From Chloroflexota bacterium (GTDB lineage: Bacteria > Chloroflexota > Anaerolineae > Anaerolineales > UBA11579), in NCBI GenBank assembly GCA_013112575.1, contig JABFGG010000019.1, forward strand, positions 1-64,000: a stretch of DNA of 64,000 nucleotides. Reading direction: 5' to 3'. The translations under genes and the position numbers were made by a program. Of this stretch, positions 9,580 through 18,759 are shown piece after piece. A model generated the notes under the pieces. It was given only the letters and a program-made list of their open reading frames with translations. It had not been told where the DNA came from and did not search any database. Every line of letters starts with the position of its first letter. The stretch's first letter is position 1.

Positions 9580-10932
9580 ATGAAACGATCTTCCTGGCGC
9601 TTTTTATGGTCTGCAAAAGACATTCGACGCAAGTTGTTGATCACCTTGGGTATCTTGGTGATCTATCGTTTTGCTGCCAACGTGCCGGTCCCTGGTGTGG
9701 ATCGTGATGTTATTGCCGGTGTGTTGACCCAGGGAGGGGCTGGGGCAGCCTTATTGCAGTTCGTTAACCTGCTCTCTGGTGGTTCAGTACAGAATTTCTC
9801 CGTATTGGCAACGGGTGTTTATCCGTACATCACAGCACAGATTATCTTGCAGTTGCTTGTTCCGATCATCCCCGCTTTACAAAAGCGAATGGAAGAGGAT
9901 CAACGCGAAGGGAAAAAATGGATGGAACGCTGGACGTATTACCTGGCGATCCCTATGGCAGCCTTACAGGCTTTTAGCCAGATCCAGTTGATTTCTGCCT
10001 TTTCGTCGGTATCCTTTATTCCCAATTTTGGTTTCGGAGCGGGCCAGGTCTTGCCCTCTTTGACGATCATCATTGTGATGACGGCTGGCACGATGTTCGC
10101 TATCTGGTTGGGTGAGTTGATTTCAGAATACGGTATCCGTAATCAGGGCCTCTCACTTATCATTATGGCCGGTATCGTTTCCCAGTTACCCGGCAACTTC
10201 ATTACCCTGTTCCAGCAAGAGGATAATCGCCTCTTCATCTTGGGCTTCATGATCGTGCTGACCATTTTGACAGTTTTCGTGATCGTGATCGTACAACAGG
10301 GGCGCCGCAATGTCCCCGTGGTTTATCCCGGTCGCCGTGTCGGTCGCCGCATGTCCATGCCCGTGGAAAGCTCCCTTCCTTTGATGGTCAACATGGCGGG
10401 CATGATCCCCTTGATCTTCGCTCAGGCTCTGTTGCAAGCGCCAGCCCTGATCGCATCGTTCTTCGTGACTCCTGGGAATGAAGGTGCTTTAGTTAGGGCC
10501 GCGGAATGGGTGCAACTCAATTTTAGTGCCGCTAGCCCGCTTTACTGGTGGGTCTATTTCCTGATGGTAGTGGCATTCGCCTTCTTCTATACGGACGTAT
10601 TATTTGCCCAGCAGAACTATGGGGAAAACCTTAAACGCGTGGGCGCCCGTATCAAAGGTGTCAGCCCAGGACAACCTACGCAGGATTACCTCACCAGTGT
10701 GCTGAGGCGTATCACTCTGCCAGGGGCATTGTTCCTTGGTGTGGTTGCTATCATGCCTTATCTGGCAACCTTGCTCGTACCTTCCCTGGCGCTGAGCGGC
10801 CCACATACCGCCACTTTCCTGGTCAGTTCTTCTGGTTTGCTGATCGTGGTTGGTGTGGTGCGCGATACCTTCTTCAATATCGATGCCGAGCTGAAACTGC
10901 ATGGCTACGATGAATCGCTTTTGGTGCGCTAA
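9580..10932 (+). CDS. secY: Preprotein translocase subunit SecY
   Basis: 450 residues with about ten predicted membrane segments. It forms the protein-conducting channel with SecE and SecG. The plug and pore signatures (FAANVPVPGVD, SGGSVQNFSVLATGVYPYI, GRRMSMPVESSLPL) are present. The ribosome binding site AAGGAG is at 9567-9572. Tail-end position in the spc operon couples ribosome and translocon production. Confidence 0.98.
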   Translation: MKRSSWRFLWSAKDIRRKLLITLGILVIYRFAANVPVPGVDRDVIAGVLTQGGAGAALLQFVNLLSGGSVQNFSVLATGVYPYITAQIILQLLVPIIPALQKRMEEDQREGKKWMERWTYYLAIPMAALQAFSQIQLISAFSSVSFIPNFGFGAGQVLPSLTIIIVMTAGTMFAIWLGELISEYGIRNQGLSLIIMAGIVSQLPGNFITLFQQEDNRLFILGFMIVLTILTVFVIVIVQQGRRNVPVVYPGRRVGRRMSMPVESSLPLMVNMAGMIPLIFAQALLQAPALIASFFVTPGNEGALVRAAEWVQLNFSAASPLYWWVYFLMVVAFAFFYTDVLFAQQNYGENLKRVGARIKGVSPGQPTQDYLTSVLRRITLPGALFLGVVAIMPYLATLLVPSLALSGPHTATFLVSSSGLLIVVGVVRDTFFNIDAELKLHGYDESLLVR

Positions 10933-10952
10933 CCAATCGACTTAGGTTATTT

Positions 10953-11609
10953 GTGCCCACTTACGTAGTGATGCTCGGCCCGCCCGGTGCGGGAAAAGGA
11001 ACTCAGGCAGCCATCGTAGCTGAAAAGTTAGATTTGCCGCACGTTTCTTCGGGCAATTTGTTTCGTGAGAACATTAAAAATGAGACTGAACTGGGCAAAA
11101 AAGTCAAATCTATCTTAGATGCTGGCAACCTTGTCCCGGACGACCTGACCATTGATATGGTGCGTGATCGTATTTCTAGAGACGATTGCAACAACGGAGC
11201 CATCCTGGATGGCTTCCCGCGTACTCCTGCCCAGGCAGAAGCCCTCAATGCCATGCTGGTTGAGTTTGCTGGCAAAGTGGATGTTGTACCTTATATCAAT
11301 GTTGAAGATGACGAACTAATCAGACGTTTGTCTGGCCGTCGCACCTGTCGAGAAAATGGACATATCTTCAATCTCACATTCAACCCGCCTAAACAGGAGG
11401 GTGTGTGTGACTTAGATGGTTCGGAACTTTACCAGCGCGATGACGATAAGCCGGAAACGGTAAAAGAGCGAATACGCGTTTACCTTGAAAAAACTTCGCC
11501 ATTGATCGACTTTTATCGCCAGGCAGGCTTGCTGGTCGAGATTGATGGTGGGCGCGAGATCGAATTGGTTACCAATGACCTGTTGGGTATTCTTTCGGTG
11601 GAAGGATAA
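10953..11609 (+). CDS. adk: Adenylate kinase
   Basis: 218 residues from a GTG start. It catalyses ATP + AMP = 2 ADP. The P-loop GPPGAGKGT (residues 9-17), DGFPRT and the long LID domain identify it. The LID zinc site is degenerate: C132, C152 and D155 are present, but the second cysteine position is N135, so zinc binding is doubtful. The stop codon is directly followed by map. Confidence 0.97.
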   Translation: MPTYVVMLGPPGAGKGTQAAIVAEKLDLPHVSSGNLFRENIKNETELGKKVKSILDAGNLVPDDLTIDMVRDRISRDDCNNGAILDGFPRTPAQAEALNAMLVEFAGKVDVVPYINVEDDELIRRLSGRRTCRENGHIFNLTFNPPKQEGVCDLDGSELYQRDDDKPETVKERIRVYLEKTSPLIDFYRQAGLLVEIDGGREIELVTNDLLGILSVEG

Positions 11610-11612
11610 ATG

Positions 11613-12401
11613 ATGGCCTGGGAACGTAATGTCGTCATTAAAAGTGCTGCCGAGATCGAGATCATGCGCAGTGCTGGACATATCAATGCATTGGCGTTGG
11701 CAACCGTCAAGGAAGCTGTTCAGCCCGGTGTCACAACTGGTGAGTTGGATAAGTTAGCTGAAACGGTTATTCGTGACCACGGTGCTACACCGGCCTTCTT
11801 GAATTACCCTGGTCCGTACCCATATCCGGGAACGATCAATGCCAGTGTAAATGAGGAGATGGTGCACGGTCTACCGGGTGAACGCGAGCTCAAAGAAGGC
11901 GATATCTTCTCGGTCGATTGTGGCACGGTTTATGAAGGATTTGTGGCCGACTCTGCCTTCTCCGTAGCAGTTGGCGAAGTGCCTGAAGAAGCTTTGAAGC
12001 TTCTGGAAGTGACCGAAAAAGCTCTTTATCTGGGAATTGATAAGTTGCGTTCAGGCAATCGTGTCGGTGATGTGTCTTGCACGATACAGGAGTATGTTGA
12101 GAGCTTTGGCTATCACGTACCAAGGGAATATACAGGACACGGGGTGGGGCGCTCGATGCATGAAGGCCCCCAGGTACCCAATTATGGTTTGCCCGGCCGT
12201 GGCATGATGTTGCGTCCAGGGATCACCATTGCTTTGGAACCCATGGTCTTGATCGGTACACCGAAGACCCAGGTTCAGGAAGATAAGTGGACGGTTTCTT
12301 CTATGGATAAATCACTGACTGCTCATTTTGAGCATTCAGTGGCAGTAACTGACGGTGAACCTTTGATCCTCACCGAACTGCAACCAGAAGAAGTTGCCTA
12401 G
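11613..12401 (+). CDS. map: Methionine aminopeptidase, type I
   Basis: 262 residues from ATG 11613, which is 6 nt after the GAAGGA at 11601-11606; ATG 11610 is also possible. It removes the initiator methionine from nascent proteins. The metal ligands are seen in the DCG and ADSAF segments, in EYTGHGVGR and in EPM and the final HFEHSVAVTDGEP. A small insertion near TQVQEDKW is usual for type I enzymes. Confidence 0.97.
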   Translation: MAWERNVVIKSAAEIEIMRSAGHINALALATVKEAVQPGVTTGELDKLAETVIRDHGATPAFLNYPGPYPYPGTINASVNEEMVHGLPGERELKEGDIFSVDCGTVYEGFVADSAFSVAVGEVPEEALKLLEVTEKALYLGIDKLRSGNRVGDVSCTIQEYVESFGYHVPREYTGHGVGRSMHEGPQVPNYGLPGRGMMLRPGITIALEPMVLIGTPKTQVQEDKWTVSSMDKSLTAHFEHSVAVTDGEPLILTELQPEEVA

Positions 12402-12456
12402 ACGGATAGTATAAGCAAGAGTATAATTGTCAGGTTTGGCTAACTTAGGCTAGCCA
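12399..12456 (+). promoter_or_regulatory. Candidate promoter and hairpin upstream of rpmJ
   Basis: TAGACG at 12399-12404 and a perfect TATAAT at 12422-12427 are 17 bp apart. A 6-bp hairpin (TGGCTA 12437-12442, TAGCCA 12451-12456) lies in the would-be leader, followed by AAGGAG for rpmJ. It could give separate expression of rpmJ-rpsM-rpsK-rpsD at the site where infA is usually found. Confidence 0.5.
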
Positions 12457-12474
12457 GGCAAGGAGTTTTTTATA

Positions 12475-12588
12475 ATGAAAGTAAGTTCTTCGATCAAAAA
12501 GCGCTGCGGGAAGTGCAAGATCGTTAAACGAAAAGGCAGACTGTACGTAATTTGTGAGAACCCGAAACACAAACAACGACAAGGATAG
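12475..12588 (+). CDS. rpmJ: 50S ribosomal protein L36, zinc type
   Basis: 37 residues. [19 protein letters not shown] and the end [10 protein letters not shown] are canonical. C11, C14, C27 and H32 form the zinc site. The start has AAGGAG upstream. It follows map after a 73-bp gap, with no infA between them. Confidence 0.97.
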   Translation: MKVSSSIKKRCGKCKIVKRKGRLYVICENPKHKQRQG

Positions 12589-12594
12589 TGACTG

Positions 12595-12984
12595 ATGGCT
12601 CGTATTGAAGGCGTTGACCTGCCGCGCAATAAGCGCGTAGAAATTGGATTGACTTATATTTATGGTATTGGCTTGCCTACTTCCCAGGCACTCCTGGAGA
12701 CAACAGGCATAAGCGCCGATACCCGCATCAAAGACCTCACTGATGAACAAGTTTCACAATTGCGTGAGGCGATTAATGCCAGTTACCAGGTAGAAGGTGA
12801 CTTGCGCCGTGAGCGCCAGATGAATATCAAGCGCCTGATGGAGATTGGCAGTTACCGTGGCTTACGTCATCGGTACAACTTGCCTGCCCGTGGACAGCGC
12901 ACGAAGACCAACGCGCGTACCCGTAAAGGCCCCAAGAAGACAGTAGCTGGTCGCGGCCGCCGCCGTGGCGCAACGAAGAAATAG
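12595..12984 (+). CDS. rpsM: 30S ribosomal protein S13
   Basis: 129 residues. Contacts P-site tRNA and forms inter-subunit bridges. [25 protein letters not shown] and [26 protein letters not shown] are signatures. It follows rpmJ after 6 bp. Confidence 0.98.
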   Translation: MARIEGVDLPRNKRVEIGLTYIYGIGLPTSQALLETTGISADTRIKDLTDEQVSQLREAINASYQVEGDLRRERQMNIKRLMEIGSYRGLRHRYNLPARGQRTKTNARTRKGPKKTVAGRGRRRGATKK

Positions 12985-13002
12985 CAGGAGAAATCATAGA
13001 TC

Positions 13003-13401
13003 ATGTCTCGAGGACAACGCTCATCTCGCCGTGGCGCACGCCGCACAAAACGAACCCTCTCGAAGGGCCAGATTCACATCTTCGCCACATTTAATAACAC
13101 CATCATTACTGTGACTGACCATCAGGGCAATACGGTTGCCTGGGCCAGCGCTGGCTCGGTTGGATTCAAAGGCTCCCGAAAGAGCACGCCCTTTGCCTCA
13201 ACGCTGGCAACGGAACGCGCTGTAAAGGAAGCTATGGACATGGGCTTGCAAGAAGCTGATATGTTCATCAAAGGCCCCGGCCCTGGCCGCGAATCGGCCA
13301 TCCGCAAAGTGCAAGCCATGGGCTTGAAGATCACAGGAATTGAAGACCTCACACCGGTACCGCACAACGGCTGCCGGCCACCTAAGAAACGCAGAGTGTA
13401 G
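13003..13401 (+). CDS. rpsK: 30S ribosomal protein S11
   Basis: 132 residues. Part of the 30S platform near the E site. [30 protein letters not shown] and the C-terminal [14 protein letters not shown] are diagnostic. Confidence 0.98.
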   Translation: MSRGQRSSRRGARRTKRTLSKGQIHIFATFNNTIITVTDHQGNTVAWASAGSVGFKGSRKSTPFASTLATERAVKEAMDMGLQEADMFIKGPGPGRESAIRKVQAMGLKITGIEDLTPVPHNGCRPPKKRRV

Positions 13402-13413
13402 TAAGGAATCATT

Positions 13414-14052
13414 ATGGCACGATATACAGATCCGGTATGCAAGCTTTGCCGTCGTGAAGGCGAGAAGCTTTTTCTAAAAGGCGAACGTTGCTACTCCCCC
13501 AAGTGCGCCATTGAGCGCCGCAATTACCCGCCCGGCCAACATGGCCGTGCATCCCAATGGCGTCGTTCCCGCGAGTCCGACTTTGGCAAGCAGTTACGCG
13601 CCAAGCAAAAGGCCCGCCGTGTATACGGTATCCTTGAGAAGCAGTTCCGTCGTTATTACAAGCAGGCCCTGAAGGCCCGCGGCCTCACCGGTTTGGCAAT
13701 CTTGCAGACGCTCGAATCGCGATTGGACAACGTTGTCTATCGCATGGGCTATGCCAGCAGCCGTTCCCAGGCTCGTCAGATGGTCAGTCACGGCCACTTC
13801 ATGGTCAATGGCCATCGTGCCAAGACCCCTTCAATGCAGATCAAACCTGGTGACCAGATCCAGATTCGCGAAGGCTCCAAAAAGAAAACTTATTTTAAGG
13901 AACTACCGGACCTCGCTGGTGAACGTAACGCACCGGAGTGGATCGAGCGTGATGTAAAGGCTCTGACAGGCACGATTTCTCGTCTGCCGGAACGCGCCGA
14001 AATTGATGCCAATATTGATGAACAACTCATCGTGGAGTATTACTCGCGCTAA
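13414..14052 (+). CDS. rpsD: 30S ribosomal protein S4, zinc-binding form
   Basis: 212 residues. Primary 16S rRNA binder and assembly initiator. The N-terminus has CKLC and CYSPKC, the C+ zinc form. The S4 RNA-binding domain (SRLDNVVYRMGYASSRSQARQMVSHGHF) starts near residue 100. A small hairpin (ATGCC/GGCAT) lies after the stop. Confidence 0.98.
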   Translation: MARYTDPVCKLCRREGEKLFLKGERCYSPKCAIERRNYPPGQHGRASQWRRSRESDFGKQLRAKQKARRVYGILEKQFRRYYKQALKARGLTGLAILQTLESRLDNVVYRMGYASSRSQARQMVSHGHFMVNGHRAKTPSMQIKPGDQIQIREGSKKKTYFKELPDLAGERNAPEWIERDVKALTGTISRLPERAEIDANIDEQLIVEYYSR

Positions 14053-14107
14053 GAAATGCCTTGCGGCATAATTTGTAAGAGTATTTCTTTCTGGGAAGGA
14101 TGGACGC

Positions 14108-15112
14108 GTGATCGTTTTAAGTAATATGGTAACCCCCCGAATTGAGCGTGAAGCTGAAGCGCGCAATTACGGCAAATATGTCATCAGTCCGCTGGAACGC
14201 GGCTATGGCAACACATTGGGTAATGCTTTGCGTAGAGTTTTATTGTCTTCTTTAGAAGGCGCAGCCATTACCTCAGTTCGTATCACAGATATTCAGCACG
14301 AATACAGTGAGATCCCTGGTGTGCGTGAAGACGTCATCCAGATCATGTTGCAGCTCAAGCAAGTGCGCATGAAACTAGTGGACGTGGACACGGCCCGTTT
14401 GCACCTTGAAGTGCGTGGTGGTGGTGTGGTAACTGCTGCAGATATCATCGCACCGCCAGAGGTTGAGATCGTTAACCCTGACCTGTACCTCTTCACTGTA
14501 GATGATAGCAAGGTCAAGATGGAGATTGAGATGACGGTCGAGCGTGGGCGTGGTTATTCGCCTGCTACTGACCGGGTTGGCCGTTTGCCTATTGGTGAAT
14601 TGCCTGTAGATGCTATCTTTACGCCCGTACGCCGTATCAACTGGGAAGTTGGTTCGGCTCGTGTTGGCCAGAGCACCGCCTATGATCGTTTGATCATGGA
14701 AATTTGGAGCGATGGTACGGTACAACCGGAAGAATCTATGAGCACCGGCGCGGGCATCTTGATCGAGCACCTGCGCCACATTGCTGGTGTAACAGAAATT
14801 ACGTTGACCCCGGCACCAGATGAGCAGGAAATAGATGGGCGTCTGACTAGCGAAGTCTACGAGACACCTATCGAGAACCTTGATCTGTCTGTGCGTGTGT
14901 TCAACTCATTGAAGCGCGCCGGTATTACTACCGTGGGCGAGGTCATCGATATGCTCGAGAAGGGTGAGGACGCTATTATGTCCATTCGCAACTTCGGTGA
15001 AAAGAGCCTCGACGAGCTGGTCGATAAAATGAATGAAAAAGGCTTCCTGGACGAAGAAGAAGCGGCAGAAGTTAAGGCCGCCAATCGTGCAGAGCCTGAG
15101 GCTGAGGAATAA
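14108..15112 (+). CDS. rpoA: RNA polymerase alpha subunit
   Basis: 334 residues from GTG 14108 (GAAGGA 7 nt upstream); ATG 14126 is an alternative. The N-terminal dimerisation domain contains PLERGYGNTLGNALRRVLLSSLEG. The C-terminal domain (FNSLKRAGITTVGEV, RNFGEKSLDEL) contacts UP elements and activators. It ends in a short acidic tail. It lies in the alpha operon between rpsD and rplQ. Confidence 0.98.
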   Translation: MIVLSNMVTPRIEREAEARNYGKYVISPLERGYGNTLGNALRRVLLSSLEGAAITSVRITDIQHEYSEIPGVREDVIQIMLQLKQVRMKLVDVDTARLHLEVRGGGVVTAADIIAPPEVEIVNPDLYLFTVDDSKVKMEIEMTVERGRGYSPATDRVGRLPIGELPVDAIFTPVRRINWEVGSARVGQSTAYDRLIMEIWSDGTVQPEESMSTGAGILIEHLRHIAGVTEITLTPAPDEQEIDGRLTSEVYETPIENLDLSVRVFNSLKRAGITTVGEVIDMLEKGEDAIMSIRNFGEKSLDELVDKMNEKGFLDEEEAAEVKAANRAEPEAEE

Positions 15113-15115
15113 GCT

Positions 15116-15493
15116 ATGCGCCATAAAGTAGCAGGCAAAAGATTAGACCGCCATCAGGGTGCTCGCAATGCCTTGCGCCGTACGCTGATCAAGCAATTGT
15201 TCGAACACGAACGCATTCGCACTACGCGTGCCAAAGCCCAGGCTATCCGCCCTGCGGCAGAGAAGTTGATTACCATGGCAAAGCGCGCCAATGCTACCGA
15301 AGAAACCGACCAGATCGTGCACGCCCGCCGTTTGGCAGCCGCACGCCTGGCAGACCCGGAAGCGGTAAAGACCTTGTTCGATGATATTGCCCCGCGCTTT
15401 GCGGATCGCAATGGCGGCTACACACGTATGTTCAAATTAGGGCCGCGTCACAGCGATAAAGCTGAAATGGTCCTTTTGGAGTTGGTCGAGTAA
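15116..15493 (+). CDS. rplQ: 50S ribosomal protein L17
   Basis: 125 residues. MRHKVAGKRLDRHQGARNALRR and the C-terminal NGGYTRMFKLGPRHSDKAEM are the family signatures. It begins 3 bp after the rpoA stop. Confidence 0.98.
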   Translation: MRHKVAGKRLDRHQGARNALRRTLIKQLFEHERIRTTRAKAQAIRPAAEKLITMAKRANATEETDQIVHARRLAAARLADPEAVKTLFDDIAPRFADRNGGYTRMFKLGPRHSDKAEMVLLELVE

Positions 15494-15530
15494 ATTGACT
15501 GTTTGATCCTCTCCGGAATACCGGATTGGA

Positions 15531-16265
15531 ATGGCACGTTACAAAGTTATTCTCGCCTACGACGGCACGGACTTCAGTGGATTTCAACGTCAAACTGAAG
15601 CTCGTACGGTGCAGGCTGAGGTTGAAAAGGCACTCTCCAAGATCGGATGGCAAGGCAGCAGCATTTTGGCTGCCGGGCGTACCGATGCTGGTGTGCATGC
15701 TGCGGGCCAAGTAGTTGCTTTTGATCTGGATTGGAAACATGCTGATACAGATCTGCTGAATGCTATCAACGCCACGCTTCCACTGGATATCGCTGTTCAG
15801 CAAGTGGAGCAAGCCGCAGAAGATTTTCACCCTCGCTTTGATGCTAAAGCCCGTCGCTATCGTTATTCGATTTTTTGCCAGCCGCAACGCGATCCTTTAC
15901 GTGAGCGTTTTGCCTGGCGGGTGTGGCCCGAGCCAGAGCTAAATGAGTTGCAAAAATCGGCTAAGTTGCTGATCGGCTCTCATGATTTTGCGTCCTTTGG
16001 ACGCCCGATGAAAGAAGGTGGCTCGACAATTCGGGAAGTATTTGAAACAATCTGGCAACGAGAAGGCGACAGGTTGTCCTTTGAAGTTGAGGCCAATGCC
16101 TTTCTTTACCACATGGTACGACGTATGGTGATGGTCCAGGTGGAAGTTGGGCAAGGTTTTAGAGATGCGGACTTGATCGAGGAAAGCTTAGACAATCCTC
16201 AAGATGAAATCCAGGGTTTAGGACCGCCCAATGGTCTGAGCCTGATTCAAGTCAAGTACAAGTAG
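15531..16265 (+). CDS. truA: tRNA pseudouridine(38-40) synthase TruA
   Basis: 244 residues. It isomerises uridines 38-40 in the tRNA anticodon stem. The catalytic aspartate lies in AAGRTDAGVHA near residue 52, and YDGTDFSGFQRQ and the C-terminal NAFLYHMVRRMV are typical. It sits between rplQ and rplM, as in many bacteria. Confidence 0.97.
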   Translation: MARYKVILAYDGTDFSGFQRQTEARTVQAEVEKALSKIGWQGSSILAAGRTDAGVHAAGQVVAFDLDWKHADTDLLNAINATLPLDIAVQQVEQAAEDFHPRFDAKARRYRYSIFCQPQRDPLRERFAWRVWPEPELNELQKSAKLLIGSHDFASFGRPMKEGGSTIREVFETIWQREGDRLSFEVEANAFLYHMVRRMVMVQVEVGQGFRDADLIEESLDNPQDEIQGLGPPNGLSLIQVKYK

Positions 16266-16327
16266 CGAGAATAAGAGTAGTACACAAAATACGTAAGTTA
16301 TTTGAATAATTGGAAAAGAGTGCAATT

Positions 16328-16765
16328 ATGCAACAAAAAACATATTATCCCAAAGCAGGCGAGATCACCCGTGATTGGTTTTTAGCTGATGCCAGCGGTA
16401 AGAATCTGGGCCGTCTTGCAACCCAACTTGCTAACGTGTTGAACGGTAAACACAAACCGACCTTTACGCCTGGTGCAGATGTCGGTGACTTCGTGATCGT
16501 GGTTAATTGTGAGCAGATCACTGTTACTGGCAACAAAATGGAAGATAAGACTTACTATCGCCATAGCAATTACCCCGGTGGTTTGAAAGAGATCAAGCTC
16601 AAAGACCAATTGCAGCGCTTCCCAGACCGTGTGATCCGCCAGGCCGTGTGGGGCATGTTGCCCAAGAATAAGAATGGCCGGGCCATGCTAAAGCGCCTTA
16701 AGGTCTATGCCGGAGCGGAACATCCGCATAAAGCGCAAGACCCACAAGTGATGGAATTGGACTAA
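16328..16765 (+). CDS. rplM: 50S ribosomal protein L13
   Basis: 145 residues from ATG 16328. The frame extends to a TTG at 16310, but family members begin near KTYYPKAGEI. DASGKNLGRLAT, YYRHSNYPGGLK and AVWGMLPKNKNGRAMLKRLKVYAG are diagnostic. The 62-bp gap after truA is AT-rich, without a clear promoter. Confidence 0.97.
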   Translation: MQQKTYYPKAGEITRDWFLADASGKNLGRLATQLANVLNGKHKPTFTPGADVGDFVIVVNCEQITVTGNKMEDKTYYRHSNYPGGLKEIKLKDQLQRFPDRVIRQAVWGMLPKNKNGRAMLKRLKVYAGAEHPHKAQDPQVMELD

Positions 16766-16777
16766 GGAGAACAAGGA

Positions 16778-17170
16778 ATGGCAGAACAATATTACGAAGG
16801 TATTGGCCGTCGCAAAGCCGCCAGCGCACGCGTGCGTGTGATGACGGGCAGTGGCCAGTTTACGGTCAATGAAAAGACCCTGGAAGAGTTTTTCACTCGC
16901 ACAGGTGATAAAGAAACTATCCTTGGCCCCATGACTGACTCCGGCACACGTTCCGCGTTGGACGTAAGTGTCAAAGTCCAGGGTGGTGGCGTAACGGGTC
17001 AGGCTGGTGCTGTACGCATGGGGCTGGCGCGTGCGTTGGTGAAATACAACGAGGAACTGGAACGCATCATGCGTGATGGCGGTCACTTGACGCGCGACCC
17101 GCGTGTCAAGGAACGCAAGAAACCCGGTCTCAAGCGTGCCCGTAAGGCTCCGACCTATACCAAGCGCTAG
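16778..17170 (+). CDS. rpsI: 30S ribosomal protein S9
   Basis: 130 residues. The extended C-terminal tail (GLKRARKAPTYTKR) reaches the P-site tRNA. YEGIGRRKAASARVRV and VKVQGGGVTGQAGAVRMGLARAL identify it. It is the last gene of the ribosomal block and is followed by a terminator. Confidence 0.98.
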   Translation: MAEQYYEGIGRRKAASARVRVMTGSGQFTVNEKTLEEFFTRTGDKETILGPMTDSGTRSALDVSVKVQGGGVTGQAGAVRMGLARALVKYNEELERIMRDGGHLTRDPRVKERKKPGLKRARKAPTYTKR

Positions 17171-17189
17171 AGTTATTCATTCAACATAT

Positions 17190-17229
17190 AATCGTGGAGA
17201 TCGTATTATTGTCTCCACGATTTTTATTT
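17190..17229 (+). terminator. Intrinsic terminator after rpsI
   Basis: ATCGTGGAGA at 17191-17200 pairs perfectly with TCTCCACGAT at 17212-17221 around an 11-nt loop, followed by a TTTTTATTT tract. It ends only about 10 bp before the mazG start. TATAAT at 17187-17192, and TATTAT in the loop (17204-17209) with TCAACA 17 bp upstream, are possible mazG promoter elements embedded in the terminator. Confidence 0.9.
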
Positions 17230-17239
17230 AAGGAATGCA

Positions 17240-18700
17240 ATGGTAGATACAAAAGGAATTACGATTCTTGGGCTTGGGCCTGGAGATCCAAACCTGTTGA
17301 CGCGTGAAGCCTGGCAGGTCTTGCTAGAGGCAGACGAAGTTTATCTGCGAACGAGGCAGCATCCAACGGTAACTGGTTTTCCTAATGATCTGACAGTGCA
17401 CAGTTTTGACGATCTATATGAGGCGGTTGAAGATTTTGAGACCGTTTATACCCAGATCGTTGAAATAGTCTTGGAATTGGGACAAAGACCCGAGGGTGTC
17501 ATCTATGCCGTGCCAGGCCATCCATTTGTGGCGGAAGCGACTGGGCCGACAATCTATTCTCAAGCCAAAACCTTAAATGTCCCTGTTCGAGTAGTATCGG
17601 GCTTGAGCTATATTGAACCTACACTCGATGTATTGGGGGTTGACCTGCTGCCGCAAACATCCATGGTCGATGCTATGGATGTCATGCGCATGCACCATCC
17701 CCTATTTCCACCCAGTTCCCCGGCTCTCATAGCCCAAATCTATTCCCAAAAAGTCGCAGCTGAAGTCAAGATTACCCTGATGGCCTTGTATCCGGATGAG
17801 CATGAAGTGAAACTCGTGCATGCCGCGGGTACAAAGGACGGTATGGTTGAAGACCTGCTCCTACATCAAATTGACCACAGCGAACATATCGGCTTGCTGA
17901 CTTCGTTATATGTTCCACCTTTGGGAGAGAACACAGCTTTCGAAGACTTTCAGGAGTTGATCGCTCATTTGCGTGCTCCGGAAGGCTGCCCCTGGGATCG
18001 CGAACAAACCCATCAGTCATTGCGACCCAACTTACTTGAAGAGACCTATGAGGTGCTCGAAGCTATTGATGCAGATAATGCCCCGGCTATGCGTGAAGAA
18101 TTTGGCGATCTCTTGTTACAAATTGTGCTTCATGCTCAGATCGCGGCTGAATATGGCGAATTCACCATGTCCAATGTGATAAAGGACATCCATACAAAGT
18201 TAGTAGCACGTCACCCGCACGTCTTTGGTGACCTCGAACTTGATGAGGCTGGAGACGTGGCTCTGAATTGGGAAAGGATCAAATCTCAGGAACGGAAAGA
18301 GAATGGCCAAACGAACAAGGGAATTTTGGATGGTGTAGCTAGTGATCTGCCTGCCCTTGCTCAGGCACAAGCTTATCAAGACCGGGCGGCCCGGGTCGGT
18401 TTCGATTGGCCTGAAATCGCAGATGTATTGGACAAGATCAGCGAAGAATTCGAGGAGCTGCGTGTAGCCAATGGTAAAGACGCCTACATTGAGGAGTTTG
18501 GGGATGTGCTTTTTGTTCTGGTAAATTACGGCCGTTGGAAAAAGATCGACGTAGAGTCAACGCTGCGCAGCGCCAACGTCAAATTTAAACAACGCTTTGC
18601 ACATATTGAACAAAAGGCTGAGGCAGCTGGTACGCAATTGAAGGATATGACCCTTGAGGAGATGGATGCCTTATGGGATGAGGCTAAAGAACTCCCATAA
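17240..18700 (+). CDS. mazG: Tetrapyrrole methylase-MazG fusion, nucleoside triphosphate pyrophosphohydrolase (YabN type)
   Basis: 486 residues. Residues about 5-220 are a tetrapyrrole-methylase-like fold (ITILGLGPGDPNLLT, VYAVPGHP-like loop). Residues about 235-485 are a double MazG domain with EGCPWDREQTHQSL, the acidic EETYE and EEFGD helices that bind Mg2+, and a second repeat near the end. MazG hydrolyses non-canonical NTPs to NMP and PPi. This is the architecture and length of Bacillus YabN; the role of the methylase half is unknown. AAGGA is at 17230-17234. A strong terminator separates it from tnaA. Confidence 0.93.
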   Translation: MVDTKGITILGLGPGDPNLLTREAWQVLLEADEVYLRTRQHPTVTGFPNDLTVHSFDDLYEAVEDFETVYTQIVEIVLELGQRPEGVIYAVPGHPFVAEATGPTIYSQAKTLNVPVRVVSGLSYIEPTLDVLGVDLLPQTSMVDAMDVMRMHHPLFPPSSPALIAQIYSQKVAAEVKITLMALYPDEHEVKLVHAAGTKDGMVEDLLLHQIDHSEHIGLLTSLYVPPLGENTAFEDFQELIAHLRAPEGCPWDREQTHQSLRPNLLEETYEVLEAIDADNAPAMREEFGDLLLQIVLHAQIAAEYGEFTMSNVIKDIHTKLVARHPHVFGDLELDEAGDVALNWERIKSQERKENGQTNKGILDGVASDLPALAQAQAYQDRAARVGFDWPEIADVLDKISEEFEELRVANGKDAYIEEFGDVLFVLVNYGRWKKIDVESTLRSANVKFKQRFAHIEQKAEAAGTQLKDMTLEEMDALWDEAKELP

Positions 18701-18708
18701 TTAAGAAC

Positions 18709-18746
18709 AAGGCGACGGACATGTCCGTCGCCTTGCAGATGTTTTT
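18709..18746. terminator. Bidirectional terminator between mazG and tnaA
   Basis: AAGGCGACGGAC at 18709-18720 and GTCCGTCGCCTT at 18723-18734 form a perfect 12-bp inverted repeat (the whole 26 bp is palindromic), followed by GCAGATGTTTTTG on the + strand and a looser T-rich stretch on the minus strand. It lies between two convergent genes. Confidence 0.88.
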
Positions 18747-18759
18747 GTCGATCTAAATC

